A DNA stretch of 64,000 nucleotides from assembly GCA_031292915.1 (NCBI GenBank), contig JAUMSH010000086.1, positions 1-64,000 of the forward strand, given 5' to 3'. Within the stretch, counting starts at the first letter, position 1, and each line of letters begins with the position of its first letter. The notes under the pieces were generated by a model. That model was given only the letters and a program-made list of their open reading frames with translations, ran no database searches and was not told the origin of the DNA. The position numbers and the translations under genes were made by a program. The DNA comes from Collinsella sp. GTDB taxonomy: Bacteria; Actinomycetota; Coriobacteriia; Coriobacteriales; Coriobacteriaceae. Positions 25,342-34,508 of this stretch are shown one piece after another.

Positions 25342-26742
25342 TTACTTGTGGATCAGGCGGGCGCAGAAGTGGCCGTCGTAGGAGTCGGCGTTTATGGGGA
25401 CGCTCTGGAAAAGCCCGCGGTCGTTTTGGCGCACGGAGACAAGCTTCTTGGCCTGCGCGAAATCGGGAAGCTGAAGAATCTGGGCTTCGGAGAGCGGCGC
25501 CACGGTAAAGCCGGCGCCCTCGGGAGAGGCCAGGAAGGCATCCACGACCTGCGTGTTCTCCTCATCAAAAACCGAGCAGGTGGCATAGATAAGCTCACCG
25601 CCGGCAGCCACGCGCGCAGCTGCCTCCTTGAGCATCGTCAGCTGCAGGCGGGGCAGCTCAGTTGTAACGTCCTTCTCGGTCAGACGCCACGGAATCTCAG
25701 GGTGGCGGCGCATGGTGCCGGTTCCAGAGCACGGCGCATCGATAAACACGGTGTCGAATAGAGCGGACTCACCGAGCATGGCATCAAACGACGTGAGCAC
25801 CTCATTGAGCTCGCAGGCATCGCCCGATACCGTACGAACACCTGAGATACCCGCCTTATGCAGACGCGCGAGATTCTGATCACATTTACGATCATGCAGG
25901 TCGAGCGCGGTATGCTGACGCTCGTACCCAGCGCGCTTGGCCTGGCACATCATCACATAGGTCTTGGTGCCGCGGCCGGCACCAATCTCCAGGCAACGAC
26001 CGGGACGTGTAGCGGCAGTAGCGATAAGCTGAGCATTGAGGTCCGAGGCAACCGCGGCAGCACGCTCAAACACGCCCGACGCAACCGTGACCTGCGCATC
26101 AACCGGAGCATGGCAACCCGGGAACACGGGTGCCACAAGCTGCGAAATATACGGGTCGGGTTTGGACGCAAACGCATTCTCGTGCAGAGCAAGCGGCGCA
26201 GGAGCCAGATTGCCGGCAAAGTTGAGCGCGCCCTCGGGCGTATCAAACGAGGCCATAATACGAGCGCACAGCCAGCGAGGAAGACCCATCAAACGCGAAA
26301 GGCGAACCAGGCGGCGCTCGGACTCATCAACGTCGGATGCCGTGGCAAAGTCCTCAACGTTGTCCGCAACCTTGTGCAACACCGCGTTAGCCAGGCCCGC
26401 GGCAGACTTAGCACCGCTGCGCACCAGCTCAACACCCTGACTTACGGCAACGCGGCCCGGCGTATGCAGGTAGAGCATCTCGAAGGCCGAGATGCGAAGC
26501 GCCATGCGAACGCGCGGCGCGACCTTTTTAGGCTTATCCAAAAATTGATCGAGCAACTCATCCAAAATGCCCTGCGTGGCGGCAACACCGAGCGCCAAAC
26601 GCGCGGCAAAAGCGGAATCGCGCTGGTCAATGGCCTTGGCGGAAGCACGGGAAGACAACACGTCGCGTGCGTACATACCGCGGCGATCGGCCTCCATCAA
26701 CACATCGAGCGCAAGCTTGCGCGCGGGAGACAACTTGCTCAT
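25342..26742 (-). CDS. rsmB: 16S rRNA (cytosine-967-C5)-methyltransferase
   Basis: The ~466-residue enzyme methylates C967 of 16S rRNA with SAM. An N-terminal NusB-like helical domain (about 1-140, ARKLALDVLMEADRRGMYA) precedes the Rossmann methyltransferase domain with the SAM loop CLEIGAGRGTKTYVM, DAPCSGTGTMRRHPEIPWR (catalytic Cys in PCSGTG) and YATCSVFDEENTQVVDAFL (second Cys). ATG 26742 overlaps the fmt stop (ATGA), the usual fmt-rsmB coupling; a longer upstream start inside fmt is rejected. The DAPCSGTG and TCS cysteines are both intact. Confidence 0.93.
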   Translation of the reverse strand: MSKLSPARKLALDVLMEADRRGMYARDVLSSRASAKAIDQRDSAFAARLALGVAATQGILDELLDQFLDKPKKVAPRVRMALRISAFEMLYLHTPGRVAVSQGVELVRSGAKSAAGLANAVLHKVADNVEDFATASDVDESERRLVRLSRLMGLPRWLCARIMASFDTPEGALNFAGNLAPAPLALHENAFASKPDPYISQLVAPVFPGCHAPVDAQVTVASGVFERAAAVASDLNAQLIATAATRPGRCLEIGAGRGTKTYVMMCQAKRAGYERQHTALDLHDRKCDQNLARLHKAGISGVRTVSGDACELNEVLTSFDAMLGESALFDTVFIDAPCSGTGTMRRHPEIPWRLTEKDVTTELPRLQLTMLKEAAARVAAGGELIYATCSVFDEENTQVVDAFLASPEGAGFTVAPLSEAQILQLPDFAQAKKLVSVRQNDRGLFQSVPINADSYDGHFCARLIHK

Positions 26743-27659
26743 GACAGTACACCCCACGTAAGGTCGACACCCTGCAGGCCGGCAGCCCAGGCAGAAGCAG
26801 CCATGGCACGCTTGCCATCAGGCTTAACCTCGAGCAGTTCAACCGCGCCATCGGGAAGGCCCAAATAAACACGCTTGCTCTTGACGGCAACAGCGCCCTC
26901 GCCAAGCGACATATCGGCCGGCGCAGCATCGAGCACGCGAACCGACTTACCGGCAATCACGCAACGGGCGGGAGCGGTGTCGGACGAGGCAAGCACATGG
27001 CGCACGCAATCGAGCGCCGCCATCTGCGGATCCAAACGCATCTCCTGCTTGGAAATCTTGGCAGCATGCGTGACGAGGGACTCATCCTGCTCGGTCCAAA
27101 CAGCCGAGCCATCGGCAAGCGAGGGAAGCGTATCAGCAAGCAACCTACCGCCAAGCTCACCAAGCTCCATCGTGAGCGCCTCGGCATGCTTACCGGCAAC
27201 CGACGTAGAGGCCTGCGCACAATAAGCGCCCGTATCCACGCCATGCCCAATGCGCATAATGGAAACGCCAGCAACCTCATCACCAGCAAGAATGGCACGC
27301 TGAATGGGAGCAGCGCCACGCCAACGAGGCAGCAGCGAAGCATGAACATTCACAATACCAAGCGGCGCCATATGCAGCACCTCATCAGGCAAAATGCAGC
27401 CATAGGCAGCCACACAGAAAATATCAGCCTGAGCAGCCTGGAGCGCCTCAACAACCTCAGGCGTCATACGATTGGCCTCAACAACGGACAACCCCAGCTC
27501 GAGCGCCTTGGCCTTAACAGGAGAAGGCTCAAGCTTCTTACCACGCCCACGTACAGCATCAGGACGAGTAATAACAAGCGCAATCTCATTGCCAGCCGCA
27601 ACAAGCGAAGTCAGCGAAGGCACAGCAAAATCAGGCGTACCCATAAACACAATACGCAT
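26739..27659 (-). CDS. fmt: Methionyl-tRNA formyltransferase
   Basis: The 306-residue enzyme formylates initiator Met-tRNA using 10-formyl-THF. It has MRIVFMGTPDFAVPSL at the start, VITRPDAVRGRGKKLEPSPVK (tRNA loop), the catalytic NVHASLLPRWRGAAPIQRAI (Asn, His) and MRIGHGVDTGAYCAQ, followed by the C-terminal beta-barrel. Length is normal. It is followed by rsmB with a 4-base overlap, and peptide deformylase lies 320 bases upstream on the same strand, matching the formylation-deformylation theme. Confidence 0.95.
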   Translation of the reverse strand: MRIVFMGTPDFAVPSLTSLVAAGNEIALVITRPDAVRGRGKKLEPSPVKAKALELGLSVVEANRMTPEVVEALQAAQADIFCVAAYGCILPDEVLHMAPLGIVNVHASLLPRWRGAAPIQRAILAGDEVAGVSIMRIGHGVDTGAYCAQASTSVAGKHAEALTMELGELGGRLLADTLPSLADGSAVWTEQDESLVTHAAKISKQEMRLDPQMAALDCVRHVLASSDTAPARCVIAGKSVRVLDAAPADMSLGEGAVAVKSKRVYLGLPDGAVELLEVKPDGKRAMAASAWAAGLQGVDLTWGVLS

Positions 27660-27862
27660 AAAGAACGTCTCCCCTCAACCAAAGCCGAGACGGCTACAAA
27701 TAACAGCGGAAAGCAAAGTACCCAGCCCATCCGCAATAACAATTCAACAAGAACAAATATACCCAAAACCAAAGAAAGAGCCGCAATAAAAGCAGCTCTT
27801 CCAACAAAGCATTTATCAGTGAAGACGCCCCTCCCTGGCCAGACGGCACCCGGGCGAGACAA
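27611..27862 (-). CDS. Possible small two-span membrane protein upstream of fmt
   Basis: An 83-codon frame encodes two hydrophobic stretches (AAFIAALSLVLGIFVLVELL and WVLCFPLLFVAVSALV) and ends inside fmt. The only start in frame is a TTG at 27862 without a clear ribosome site, and the frame runs across the fmt ribosome site. It may be a decayed gene or chance. I keep it only as a candidate. Confidence 0.22.
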   Translation of the reverse strand: MSRPGAVWPGRGVFTDKCFVGRAAFIAALSLVLGIFVLVELLLRMGWVLCFPLLFVAVSALVEGRRSLCVLCLWVRLILLCLR

Positions 27863-27876
27863 GCAGCGTCAACGTA

Positions 27877-27972
27877 GTCCCCGGGGCGCCCGCCTATATC
27901 GTCCCGCGCGCAGTTTCGCAGCGCAGCGAGAATGTTTGAGCACGGGATGATATAGGCGGGCGCCCCGGGGAC
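27877..27972. repeat. 30-base inverted repeat between def and fmt
   Basis: GTCCCCGGGGCGCCCGCCTA... (27877-27906) is complementary to 27943-27972 at 29 of 30 positions, with a 36-base loop that itself contains GCGC-rich hairpins. It lies 9 bases beyond the def stop. On the minus strand no T-run follows, so a repeat or recombination element is likelier than a terminator. Confidence 0.7.
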
Positions 27973-27980
27973 GGTGGGAC

Positions 27981-28517
27981 CTACTCCGTCTCGCCCGGTC
28001 GAGCGCCGCGGGCCAGGGCGTCCTGGTACTCCTTGACGGCCTTGATACGCTGCATCGGCTTGAGTCGCTCGAACATGGTATTGCCGTGCAGGTGATCTAT
28101 CTCGTGCTGCAGGCACACGCAGAACAGATCGCCTGTGGCCTCGTAGCGAATCAGGTTGGCATCCAGGTCGTACGCCTCGACAACAACATGATCGGGACGC
28201 TCGATCTCGCAGCTTATGCCAGGGATGGAAAGGCAGCCCTCGCTAAACGGCACCAGATGGTCGCTCTGCTCAACAATGACAGGGTTGATGAGCACGTACG
28301 GGTCATAGTCGTTCTTGTCGGTGTAATCGCAGTCGATGGTAACGAGCTGAATGAGCTCACCGATCTGCGGAGCGGCCAGGCCGCAACCGCCGTTGTCGAA
28401 CATCATCTTCTTCATCTTCTCGGCAAGCGCCTCGATCGCCGGGGTGATCTCCTCGATGACGGCGCACTCCTGGCGCAGACGAGGGTCGGGCGACAGTACG
28501 ATTCCGTTGGCTTCCAT
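27981..28517 (-). CDS. def: Peptide deformylase
   Basis: The ~178-residue metalloenzyme removes the N-formyl group from new proteins. All three motifs are present: GCGLAAPQIG near residue 46, EGCLSIPG near 93 and QHEIDHLHG near 138 (Cys and two His bind metal, Glu is catalytic). ATG 28517 is preferred since AAAGG is 7 bases upstream; the ATG at 28523 abuts it. It follows priA by about 18 bases on the same strand. Confidence 0.95.
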   Translation of the reverse strand: MEANGIVLSPDPRLRQECAVIEEITPAIEALAEKMKKMMFDNGGCGLAAPQIGELIQLVTIDCDYTDKNDYDPYVLINPVIVEQSDHLVPFSEGCLSIPGISCEIERPDHVVVEAYDLDANLIRYEATGDLFCVCLQHEIDHLHGNTMFERLKPMQRIKAVKEYQDALARGARPGETE

Positions 28518-28535
28518 GGCCATCCTTTCGGGTTG

Positions 28536-30989
28536 TTACATCAAATCATAGGCGTCGACGTCAACACTCACGCTCACGCCGCGCACGGAGCCCACCTCTT
28601 TGAGGCAGGCGTCGATATCATCAGAGACATGGTACCCTACCGGCGACTTTACAAGCAGATGGAAGCGGTATCGGTCCTTGGCTCTCTCGATTACACACGA
28701 AGCCGGACCAAGCACCTGGGGCACGGCGCTCCCCGCCCGCAAAAAGTCGGGCGCGGCGGCATGCCAGCGACGCTTGAGGAGCTTCGCGATGCGACCGATA
28801 TAGTCCCGCGCGTCATCCGCGTTCGTCGACCATACCAAGATGTTGGCCAGGCGCACGAACGGCGGATACAGGGCGTCGCGGCGCTGGTCCAGGTCGTAGT
28901 CGGTAAAGATCGAACGGTCGTGCTCGGCGACGGCGCGGATGACCGGGTCCTCGGGCAGATAGGTCTGGATGATGACCTCGCCGGGGCGATCGCCGCGACC
29001 GGCGCGGCCCGCAACCTGCTCCAGCAGATCGTAGGCGCGCTCCCCTGCTCTAAAATCGGGAAGCTTGAGCGCAAAGTCGGCATTGACCACGCCCACGAGC
29101 GTGACCTCTGGAAAGTCGAGGCCCTTGGCGATCATCTGGGTGCCCAGCAACACCGCGCAATCGGCGGCATCGAACTGTTCGAGCAGCTTTTTATGCGCGT
29201 CCTTGCCGCGCGTGGAATCGGCGTCCATGCGAATGATGGCGACGTCGTCGGGCAGCATCTGGTGCAGTGCGTCCTCGATCTGCTGCGTACCCAGGCCCAT
29301 TTTTGCCAAGTAGCGGCTGCCGCACTTAGGACAACGACTCGTGGGCGCCGGATAGGGCTGCACGCGCCAGGACGATCCGCAGGTGTGACACTGCAGCGTG
29401 TGAGTGCGCTCGTGGTACGTGAGCGCGGTGGAGCAGTGATTGCAGGTGGGCACGCAGCCGCACTCGCGGCACATAAGGAACGGCGCAAAGCCGCGGCGGT
29501 TGTGCAGCAACACGGCCTTCTCGCGGCGCTCGACTACGCGCTCCAGGCCTTCCATCAGCGGTTTAGAGAACATGGAGCGGCTGCCGTGTGCGAACTCGCG
29601 GCGCAGGTCGGCAATGCGAACCGTAGGCAACACGGCGTGCCCCGGGCGCTCGGGCATCTCGACACGCGTCCAGGTGGCGCCGCCGTACGTGCCGCGGCGG
29701 CAGCGGTCGAGGGCCTCGGCCGAGGGCGTGGCGGAGCCCAACACGAGCGGGCACCGATAGCGACGCGCCATCTCGGCCGCCACCTCGCGCGCATGGTAGC
29801 GCGGACTGGAGCCCTGCTTGTAGCTGGTCTCGTGCTCCTCGTCGATGATGATGAGACCCAAGTCGTTGAGCGGGCAAAAGAGCGCCGAGCGGGCGCCGAC
29901 GACCACGCGGGCCGCACCGCTGGCGACCATATCCCACTGGTCCAGGCGCTCGCCGGCCGAAAGGCGCGAATGGAACACAGCGACCGTCTCGCCAAAGCGC
30001 GAGCGGAAGCGGCCAACAGTCTGGGCCGTCAGCGAGATCTCGGGCACCAGCACGCACGCTGAGCGGCCGGCCGCGAGCACGCGCTCGATGGCAGAGAGGT
30101 AGACCTCGGTTTTGCCGGAACCGGTGACGCCGTCCACGAGCACCACGTCGCCGTGAGCATCCAGGCGAGCGCGCTCAATCTGCGCGAGCGCCTGCTGCTG
30201 TCCGTTGGTGAGTGCCACCGGGGCCTTGCCGCTCGCCGAGGACAGTGTGGTCTGCTCGCTGCATCCACGCCAGGCGCGGCGCTCCTCCACCACCACGACG
30301 CCGCGTTTTTCGAGCGCCTTGATGGTCGCCGACATACTGTTGTAGAGCAGGTTAAGGTCACGCGTCGTGACCGGGCCACATTGGAGTGCCTCGATGAGCT
30401 GACGCTGACGGACCGCGGTCTTGGGCGGCGTGTAGTCAAAACCCTCGGGAGTGAGCATGACCCAGCGGTTTTGGATGGGTTTAACGGCGGGGCGCTCAAC
30501 GGTCCACACGCCGTCCTCGCCCTTGACCACGCGCGGGCTTCCACCCGGGGGCAAGAAAAGGCGCAGGCACTCGGAAAGCGTTGCGACGTACTCGCGGCTC
30601 ATCCAGCGCGCAATACGAGCGGCCTCGGCGGTAAAGAGCGGCTTGCTGAGGATAGCCTCGATAGGCTTGATGCGCACGGAATCGAGAGCGTCGCTGCCTT
30701 GCAAGTCGGCCAGCTCGGGCGCGATGTCGACAATGTAGCCCGCGGCCGCACGGTTGCCAAAGCGGATCAGGACCGTCGATCCGACCTGCGCCTCGTTGGC
30801 AAGGGGCTGCGGAATGCCGTAGGCAAACGGCTCGGACAGCGCACGGGTCGGGATGTCGAGGACTACGCTCGCATAGGCGGCGACGGGCTCGGGTGCGGGC
30901 TCGGGCTGAGCCGGGGCGGCGGCAGGGGCCGCGGACTTCGGAGCTTCCTCCGGTTCCGGCGAACCAAACAGCGACAGTTGCTCGGCCAT
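28536..30989 (-). CDS. priA: Primosomal protein N' (replication restart helicase)
   Basis: The 817-residue superfamily 2 helicase reloads the replisome at stalled forks. It has an N-terminal 3'-end-binding domain (about 45-150), Walker A GVTGSGKTEVYLSAI, the DEEHE box, ARSALFCPL, GSATPSAEAL, a zinc-binding block with paired cysteines (CRECGCVPTCNHCS and CHTCGSSW / CPKCGS) and the C-terminal motifs TQMIAKGLDFPEVTLVGV and VAGRAGRGDRPG. A Pro/Ala-rich segment (residues 12-45) extends the N-terminus. The neighbours def and fmt downstream are the usual bacterial order. Confidence 0.95.
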   Translation of the reverse strand: MAEQLSLFGSPEPEEAPKSAAPAAAPAQPEPAPEPVAAYASVVLDIPTRALSEPFAYGIPQPLANEAQVGSTVLIRFGNRAAAGYIVDIAPELADLQGSDALDSVRIKPIEAILSKPLFTAEAARIARWMSREYVATLSECLRLFLPPGGSPRVVKGEDGVWTVERPAVKPIQNRWVMLTPEGFDYTPPKTAVRQRQLIEALQCGPVTTRDLNLLYNSMSATIKALEKRGVVVVEERRAWRGCSEQTTLSSASGKAPVALTNGQQQALAQIERARLDAHGDVVLVDGVTGSGKTEVYLSAIERVLAAGRSACVLVPEISLTAQTVGRFRSRFGETVAVFHSRLSAGERLDQWDMVASGAARVVVGARSALFCPLNDLGLIIIDEEHETSYKQGSSPRYHAREVAAEMARRYRCPLVLGSATPSAEALDRCRRGTYGGATWTRVEMPERPGHAVLPTVRIADLRREFAHGSRSMFSKPLMEGLERVVERREKAVLLHNRRGFAPFLMCRECGCVPTCNHCSTALTYHERTHTLQCHTCGSSWRVQPYPAPTSRCPKCGSRYLAKMGLGTQQIEDALHQMLPDDVAIIRMDADSTRGKDAHKKLLEQFDAADCAVLLGTQMIAKGLDFPEVTLVGVVNADFALKLPDFRAGERAYDLLEQVAGRAGRGDRPGEVIIQTYLPEDPVIRAVAEHDRSIFTDYDLDQRRDALYPPFVRLANILVWSTNADDARDYIGRIAKLLKRRWHAAAPDFLRAGSAVPQVLGPASCVIERAKDRYRFHLLVKSPVGYHVSDDIDACLKEVGSVRGVSVSVDVDAYDLM

Positions 30990-31020
30990 GGCCCCAGCAC
31001 CTCCTATCCCATACGTCTAC

Positions 31021-31054
31021 AGAAACAAGAGCCCCGCTCGGGTGAACGGGGCTC
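31021..31054 (-). terminator. Terminator after gltX
   Basis: On the minus strand the 8-base stem GAGCCCCG/CGGGGCTC with a 10-base loop is followed by TTGTTTCT. It lies between the gltX stop and the priA start. Confidence 0.75.
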
Positions 31055-31077
31055 GGATACATGCGTTTGCGCAGCTG

Positions 31078-32553
31078 CTACAGCGCCATCGCGCGGGCGC
31101 GGTCGATGCGCGCCAGGCAGTCGTCGCGACCGACGAGCGCCATGGTCTCGCCCAGCGGGGGGCTCACCATGTTGCCGCAGACGGCGACGCGCACGGCCTG
31201 GAACACCACGCGCTTCTTGAGGTCCATCTGCTCGGGCAGCGGCTCAAGCGCGGCGTCGATGTTGGCAGCCGTCCACTCTTCCACGCCCTCGAGCGCGGCC
31301 TTGGCGGCATCCAGAATGGCGCCCATGCCTTCCTTGGCCAGGCCCTTGTTGACAGACTTCTCGTCATACTCGAGCGTCTCGGCCGTAGCAAAGATGGGAG
31401 CGGCGACGGTCACGGCATCGGCCGGCATCTTGGTGCGCGGCTTGACGATGGCGGCAAGCGCATCGATCCAATCCTCGCCGTACTCGACATTACCCTCGAT
31501 GAGACCCGCCTCATGCAGCTCGGGGACCATGATCTCGTCGGCAAACTGAGCATCGGACATGCCGTTGATGTATTCGGCATTGACCCAGTCGAGCTTCTTG
31601 GGGTCGAAGGTCGCCGGGTTCTTGGAGATGCGGTCGAGCGAGAACTTGCTGGCCAGGACGTCGCGCGGGATGATCGTAGTCTCGCCGTCGAGCGACCAGC
31701 CGAGCAGCGCCAGATAGTTGACGAAGGCGTCGGACAGATAACCGGCGTCGCGGTACTCCTCCACCGAGGTGGCGCCGTGGCGCTTGGAGAGCTTTTTGCC
31801 GTCGGCACCCAAGATCATGGAGATGTGGGCGAACGTAGGCACGGGCGCGCCGAGGGCCTCGTAGACCATGACCTGGCGCGGGGTGTTGGACAGATGGTCG
31901 TCGCCGCGGATGACGTGGGTGATCTTCATCATGGCGTCGTCGACGACGGTCGCGAAGTTGTACGTGGGCGTGCCGTCGGAGCGGAAGATGACGAAGTCGT
32001 CGAGCTCCTTGGCATCGAAGGTCACCTCGCCGTGGACGGCGTCGTGGATGACGACGTCGCCGCGGTCCTCGGGCACCTTGATACGCAGAACGTAGGGCTC
32101 GCCGGCCTCGATGCGACGACGGGCCTCCTCAGGATCAAGATCGCGGCAGCGGCGCTGATAGCCCTGGAAGGGATCCTTGCGCTCCTGGGCGGCCTTACGA
32201 TCGGCGTCAAGCTGCTCCTTGGTGCAGAAGCAGGGATAGGCCTTGCCCTCGTCCCAGAGCTTCTGGGCGGCCTGCTTGTACAGGTCCAGACGCTCGGTCT
32301 GTGCGTAGGGGCCATAGTCGCCGCCCACCTCGGGACCCTCGTCCCAGTCCAGGCCCAGCCAACGCATGGCGCGCAGAATGATCTGCGTGTTCTCGTCGGT
32401 GGAACGGGTGGGGTCGGTGTCGTCGATGCGCAGGATGAACGTGCCGCCGTTTGCGCGGGCGAAAGCCCAGTTATAGATAGCGGTGCGGGCGCCGCCGATG
32501 TGCAGCTTGCCCGTCGGTGAGGGTGCAAAGCGGACGCGAACGTCTGATGCCAT
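31078..32553 (-). CDS. gltX: Glutamyl-tRNA synthetase
   Basis: The ~491-residue class I synthetase charges tRNA-Glu. It shows RFAPSPTGKLHIGGARTA (HIGH-type motif), a cluster of acidic insert residues, DDHLSNTPRQ, KLSKRHGATS (KMSKS-type) and the helical anticodon-binding C-terminus. ATG 32553 has GAGGAG 7 bases upstream; the longer upstream frame runs into the repeats at 32638 and is rejected. It is likely the single-gene transcript defined by the downstream terminator. Confidence 0.95.
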   Translation of the reverse strand: MASDVRVRFAPSPTGKLHIGGARTAIYNWAFARANGGTFILRIDDTDPTRSTDENTQIILRAMRWLGLDWDEGPEVGGDYGPYAQTERLDLYKQAAQKLWDEGKAYPCFCTKEQLDADRKAAQERKDPFQGYQRRCRDLDPEEARRRIEAGEPYVLRIKVPEDRGDVVIHDAVHGEVTFDAKELDDFVIFRSDGTPTYNFATVVDDAMMKITHVIRGDDHLSNTPRQVMVYEALGAPVPTFAHISMILGADGKKLSKRHGATSVEEYRDAGYLSDAFVNYLALLGWSLDGETTIIPRDVLASKFSLDRISKNPATFDPKKLDWVNAEYINGMSDAQFADEIMVPELHEAGLIEGNVEYGEDWIDALAAIVKPRTKMPADAVTVAAPIFATAETLEYDEKSVNKGLAKEGMGAILDAAKAALEGVEEWTAANIDAALEPLPEQMDLKKRVVFQAVRVAVCGNMVSPPLGETMALVGRDDCLARIDRARAMAL

Positions 32554-32637
32554 GGAAATCTCCTCGATTGCAGGATGGATGTCTAACCGCATCAGTATAA
32601 AGCAACAAAGCGACCTCCGCACAAAGGGCACCGACCC

Positions 32638-32776
32638 ACTCATTGGGGACAGACTTAAATGCCAGTCATTGGGGACGTTCTTAAACGACTAGTCGTTGGG
32701 GGCGCTCTTCGAAGTTGTCTGAAGGGTGTCCCAAGTGCCGCCTAAGGCTGGTCATTTAAGTATGTCCCCAATGAGT
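32638..32776. repeat. Tandem and inverted TCATTGGGGAC repeats upstream of metK
   Basis: Three degenerate ~27-base units follow one another, ACTCATTGGGGACAGACTTAAA, AGTCATTGGGGACGTTCTTAAA and AGTCGTTGGGGGCGCTCTT. The first returns as an inverted copy at 32753-32776 (23 of 24 bases match 32638-32661). The whole tract sits between divergent gltX and metK. Confidence 0.7.
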
Positions 32777-32885
32777 AGGTGCGGAAAGGGTGTGAATGTT
32801 GGATTTACGCGATATGATGTGCCCTTGCATATAGAGCTCGGCGGAATGGTAACGGTCGCCGGGACACGTTTTTGAAAGGACAATC

Positions 32886-34166
32886 ATGTCAGAAGAACTT
32901 CGTTCCATCCCGCCCCAACACGGGTCCTTTGTATTTACGTCGGAGTCGGTGACCGAAGGTCATCCCGATAAGATCGCTGACCAGATCAGCGACGCCGTCC
33001 TCGACGCAATCCTCGCTAAAGAAATAGAGCTGCAGGAGCAGGGCTACATTGCACCCAACGGCGTACCCGCCAACGTTGAGAACGTCCGCTGCGCCTGCGA
33101 GACCCTCGTGACCACCGGCACCGTCATCGTTGCCGGCGAGATCCGCACCCAGGCCTACGTCGACGTGCAGGAGATTGCCCGTGGCGTTATCCGCCGCATA
33201 GGCTACAACCGCGCAAAGTTCGGTTTTGACTGCGATACCTGCGGCGTTATGAGCCTCATCCACGAGCAGTCGCCCGATATCGCCCAGGGCGTCGATGAGT
33301 CCTTCGAGACCCAGACCGGCGCCACCACCGACCCGATCGACCTGATCGGCGCCGGCGACCAGGGCATGATGTTTGGCTATGCCTCCAACGAGACCAAGAC
33401 CCTCATGCCCATGCCGCACTACCTGGCGAGCCGCCTGGCCGAGCGCCTGGCCGCCGTGCGCCACGACGGCACCCTGTCCTACCTGCGCCCCGACGGCAAG
33501 ACCCAGGTCACGGTGCGCTACGAGGACGGCAAGCCCGTCGAGGTCACGACCATCGTCATCTCCACGCAGCACGCCGCCGAGATCGAGGACATGGGCAAGA
33601 TCAAGGACAACCTCATCGAGCACGTAATCACCCCCGTCATGGCTGCCGAGAACATGCCGTGGGACAACGCCGACATCTATGTGAACCCCACCGGTCGCTT
33701 TGTCGTGGGCGGCCCCATGGGCGACACGGGCCTCACCGGCCGTAAGATCATCGTCGACACCTACGGCGGTTACGGCCGTCACGGCGGCGGCGCCTTTAGC
33801 GGCAAGGACTGCACCAAGGTCGACCGTTCCGCCGCGTATGCCGCGCGCTGGGTCGCCAAGAACGTGGTGGCCGCCGGCCTAGCCGACCGCTGCGAGGTCG
33901 AGCTGGCCTACGCTATCGGCGTGTCCAAGCCGCTGTCGATTATGGTCGACACCTTCGGTACCGCGCATGTTGCCGAGGACAAGATCGTCGAGGCCGTCGA
34001 GAAGACCTTCGACCTGCGCCCGGGCGCGATCATCCGCGACCTGGACCTGCGTCGACCGATCTACGAGAAGACGGCAGCCTACGGCCACTTCGGCCGCGAA
34101 GACGCCGACTTCACCTGGGAGAAGACCGACCGAGTCAAAGAACTCAAAGCAGCCTGCGGCCTGTAA
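32886..34166 (+). CDS. metK: S-adenosylmethionine synthetase
   Basis: The 426-residue enzyme makes SAM from methionine and ATP. It shows FTSESVTEGHPDKIADQISDAVLD, GAGDQGMMFGYA (flexible-loop and phosphate region), DTYGGYGRHGGGAFSGKDCTKVDRSAAYAAR and the C-terminal DLR block. It is about 30-40 residues longer than E. coli MetK through small inserts after residue 40. TTTTGAAAGGA precedes the ATG. A possible -10 TATGAT lies near 32814. I found no SAM riboswitch in the leader. Confidence 0.95.
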   Translation: MSEELRSIPPQHGSFVFTSESVTEGHPDKIADQISDAVLDAILAKEIELQEQGYIAPNGVPANVENVRCACETLVTTGTVIVAGEIRTQAYVDVQEIARGVIRRIGYNRAKFGFDCDTCGVMSLIHEQSPDIAQGVDESFETQTGATTDPIDLIGAGDQGMMFGYASNETKTLMPMPHYLASRLAERLAAVRHDGTLSYLRPDGKTQVTVRYEDGKPVEVTTIVISTQHAAEIEDMGKIKDNLIEHVITPVMAAENMPWDNADIYVNPTGRFVVGGPMGDTGLTGRKIIVDTYGGYGRHGGGAFSGKDCTKVDRSAAYAARWVAKNVVAAGLADRCEVELAYAIGVSKPLSIMVDTFGTAHVAEDKIVEAVEKTFDLRPGAIIRDLDLRRPIYEKTAAYGHFGREDADFTWEKTDRVKELKAACGL

Positions 34167-34206
34167 GCTAACAATAAAAGCCACAGCCAAATAAAAACGC
34201 ACCAAT

Positions 34207-34238
34207 AAGAGGTACCGGAACAACCGGTACTTCTTTTT
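34207..34238 (+). terminator. Terminator after metK
   Basis: AAGAGGTACCGG-AACAA-CCGGTACTTC is followed by TTTTT, 40 bases after the metK stop. Confidence 0.9.
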
Positions 34239-34334
34239 AATTTAAAGGCGGTTAAGATGAGCCTACCTGGGACATGGAATAAATCACAGGCCGATAAATT
34301 TTGCAGCAGAGCGACTCCAACCATGTATCCTAAG

Positions 34335-34453
34335 TTCCGAGGGCTTTAGTATTTGGTCGATCGCGAGTTCCGCACGAGCCGGAGGCCACTTAATGTGGCC
34401 TCCGTGCGAGCAGGACTGCCCGAGCAGGCGACCAAATACTAAAGCCCTCGGAA
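34335..34453. repeat. 25-base perfect inverted repeat with nested hairpin
   Basis: TTCCGAGGGCTTTAGTATTT-ended arms (34335-34359) are exactly complementary to 34429-34453. The 69-base interior contains the perfect hairpin GGAGGCCAC/GTGGCCTCC (34381-34389, 34395-34403), extended by CGCAC/GTGCG. It ends 56 bases before the serine dehydratase start. Confidence 0.75.
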
Positions 34454-34508
34454 CGGCGGGAAGAGTATGCCCCGCCAATCGGGACGACGGGATAGAACAG
34501 GAGCGCAT

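Noticed and set aside
28086..30062. 658-codon plus-strand frame across def and priA
   Set aside because: Runs antisense through two genes and their gap; composition artefact.
32777..32885. SAM riboswitch in front of metK
   Set aside because: No SAM-I, SAM-II or SAM-IV core was recognisable; only a short CGGCG hairpin is present.
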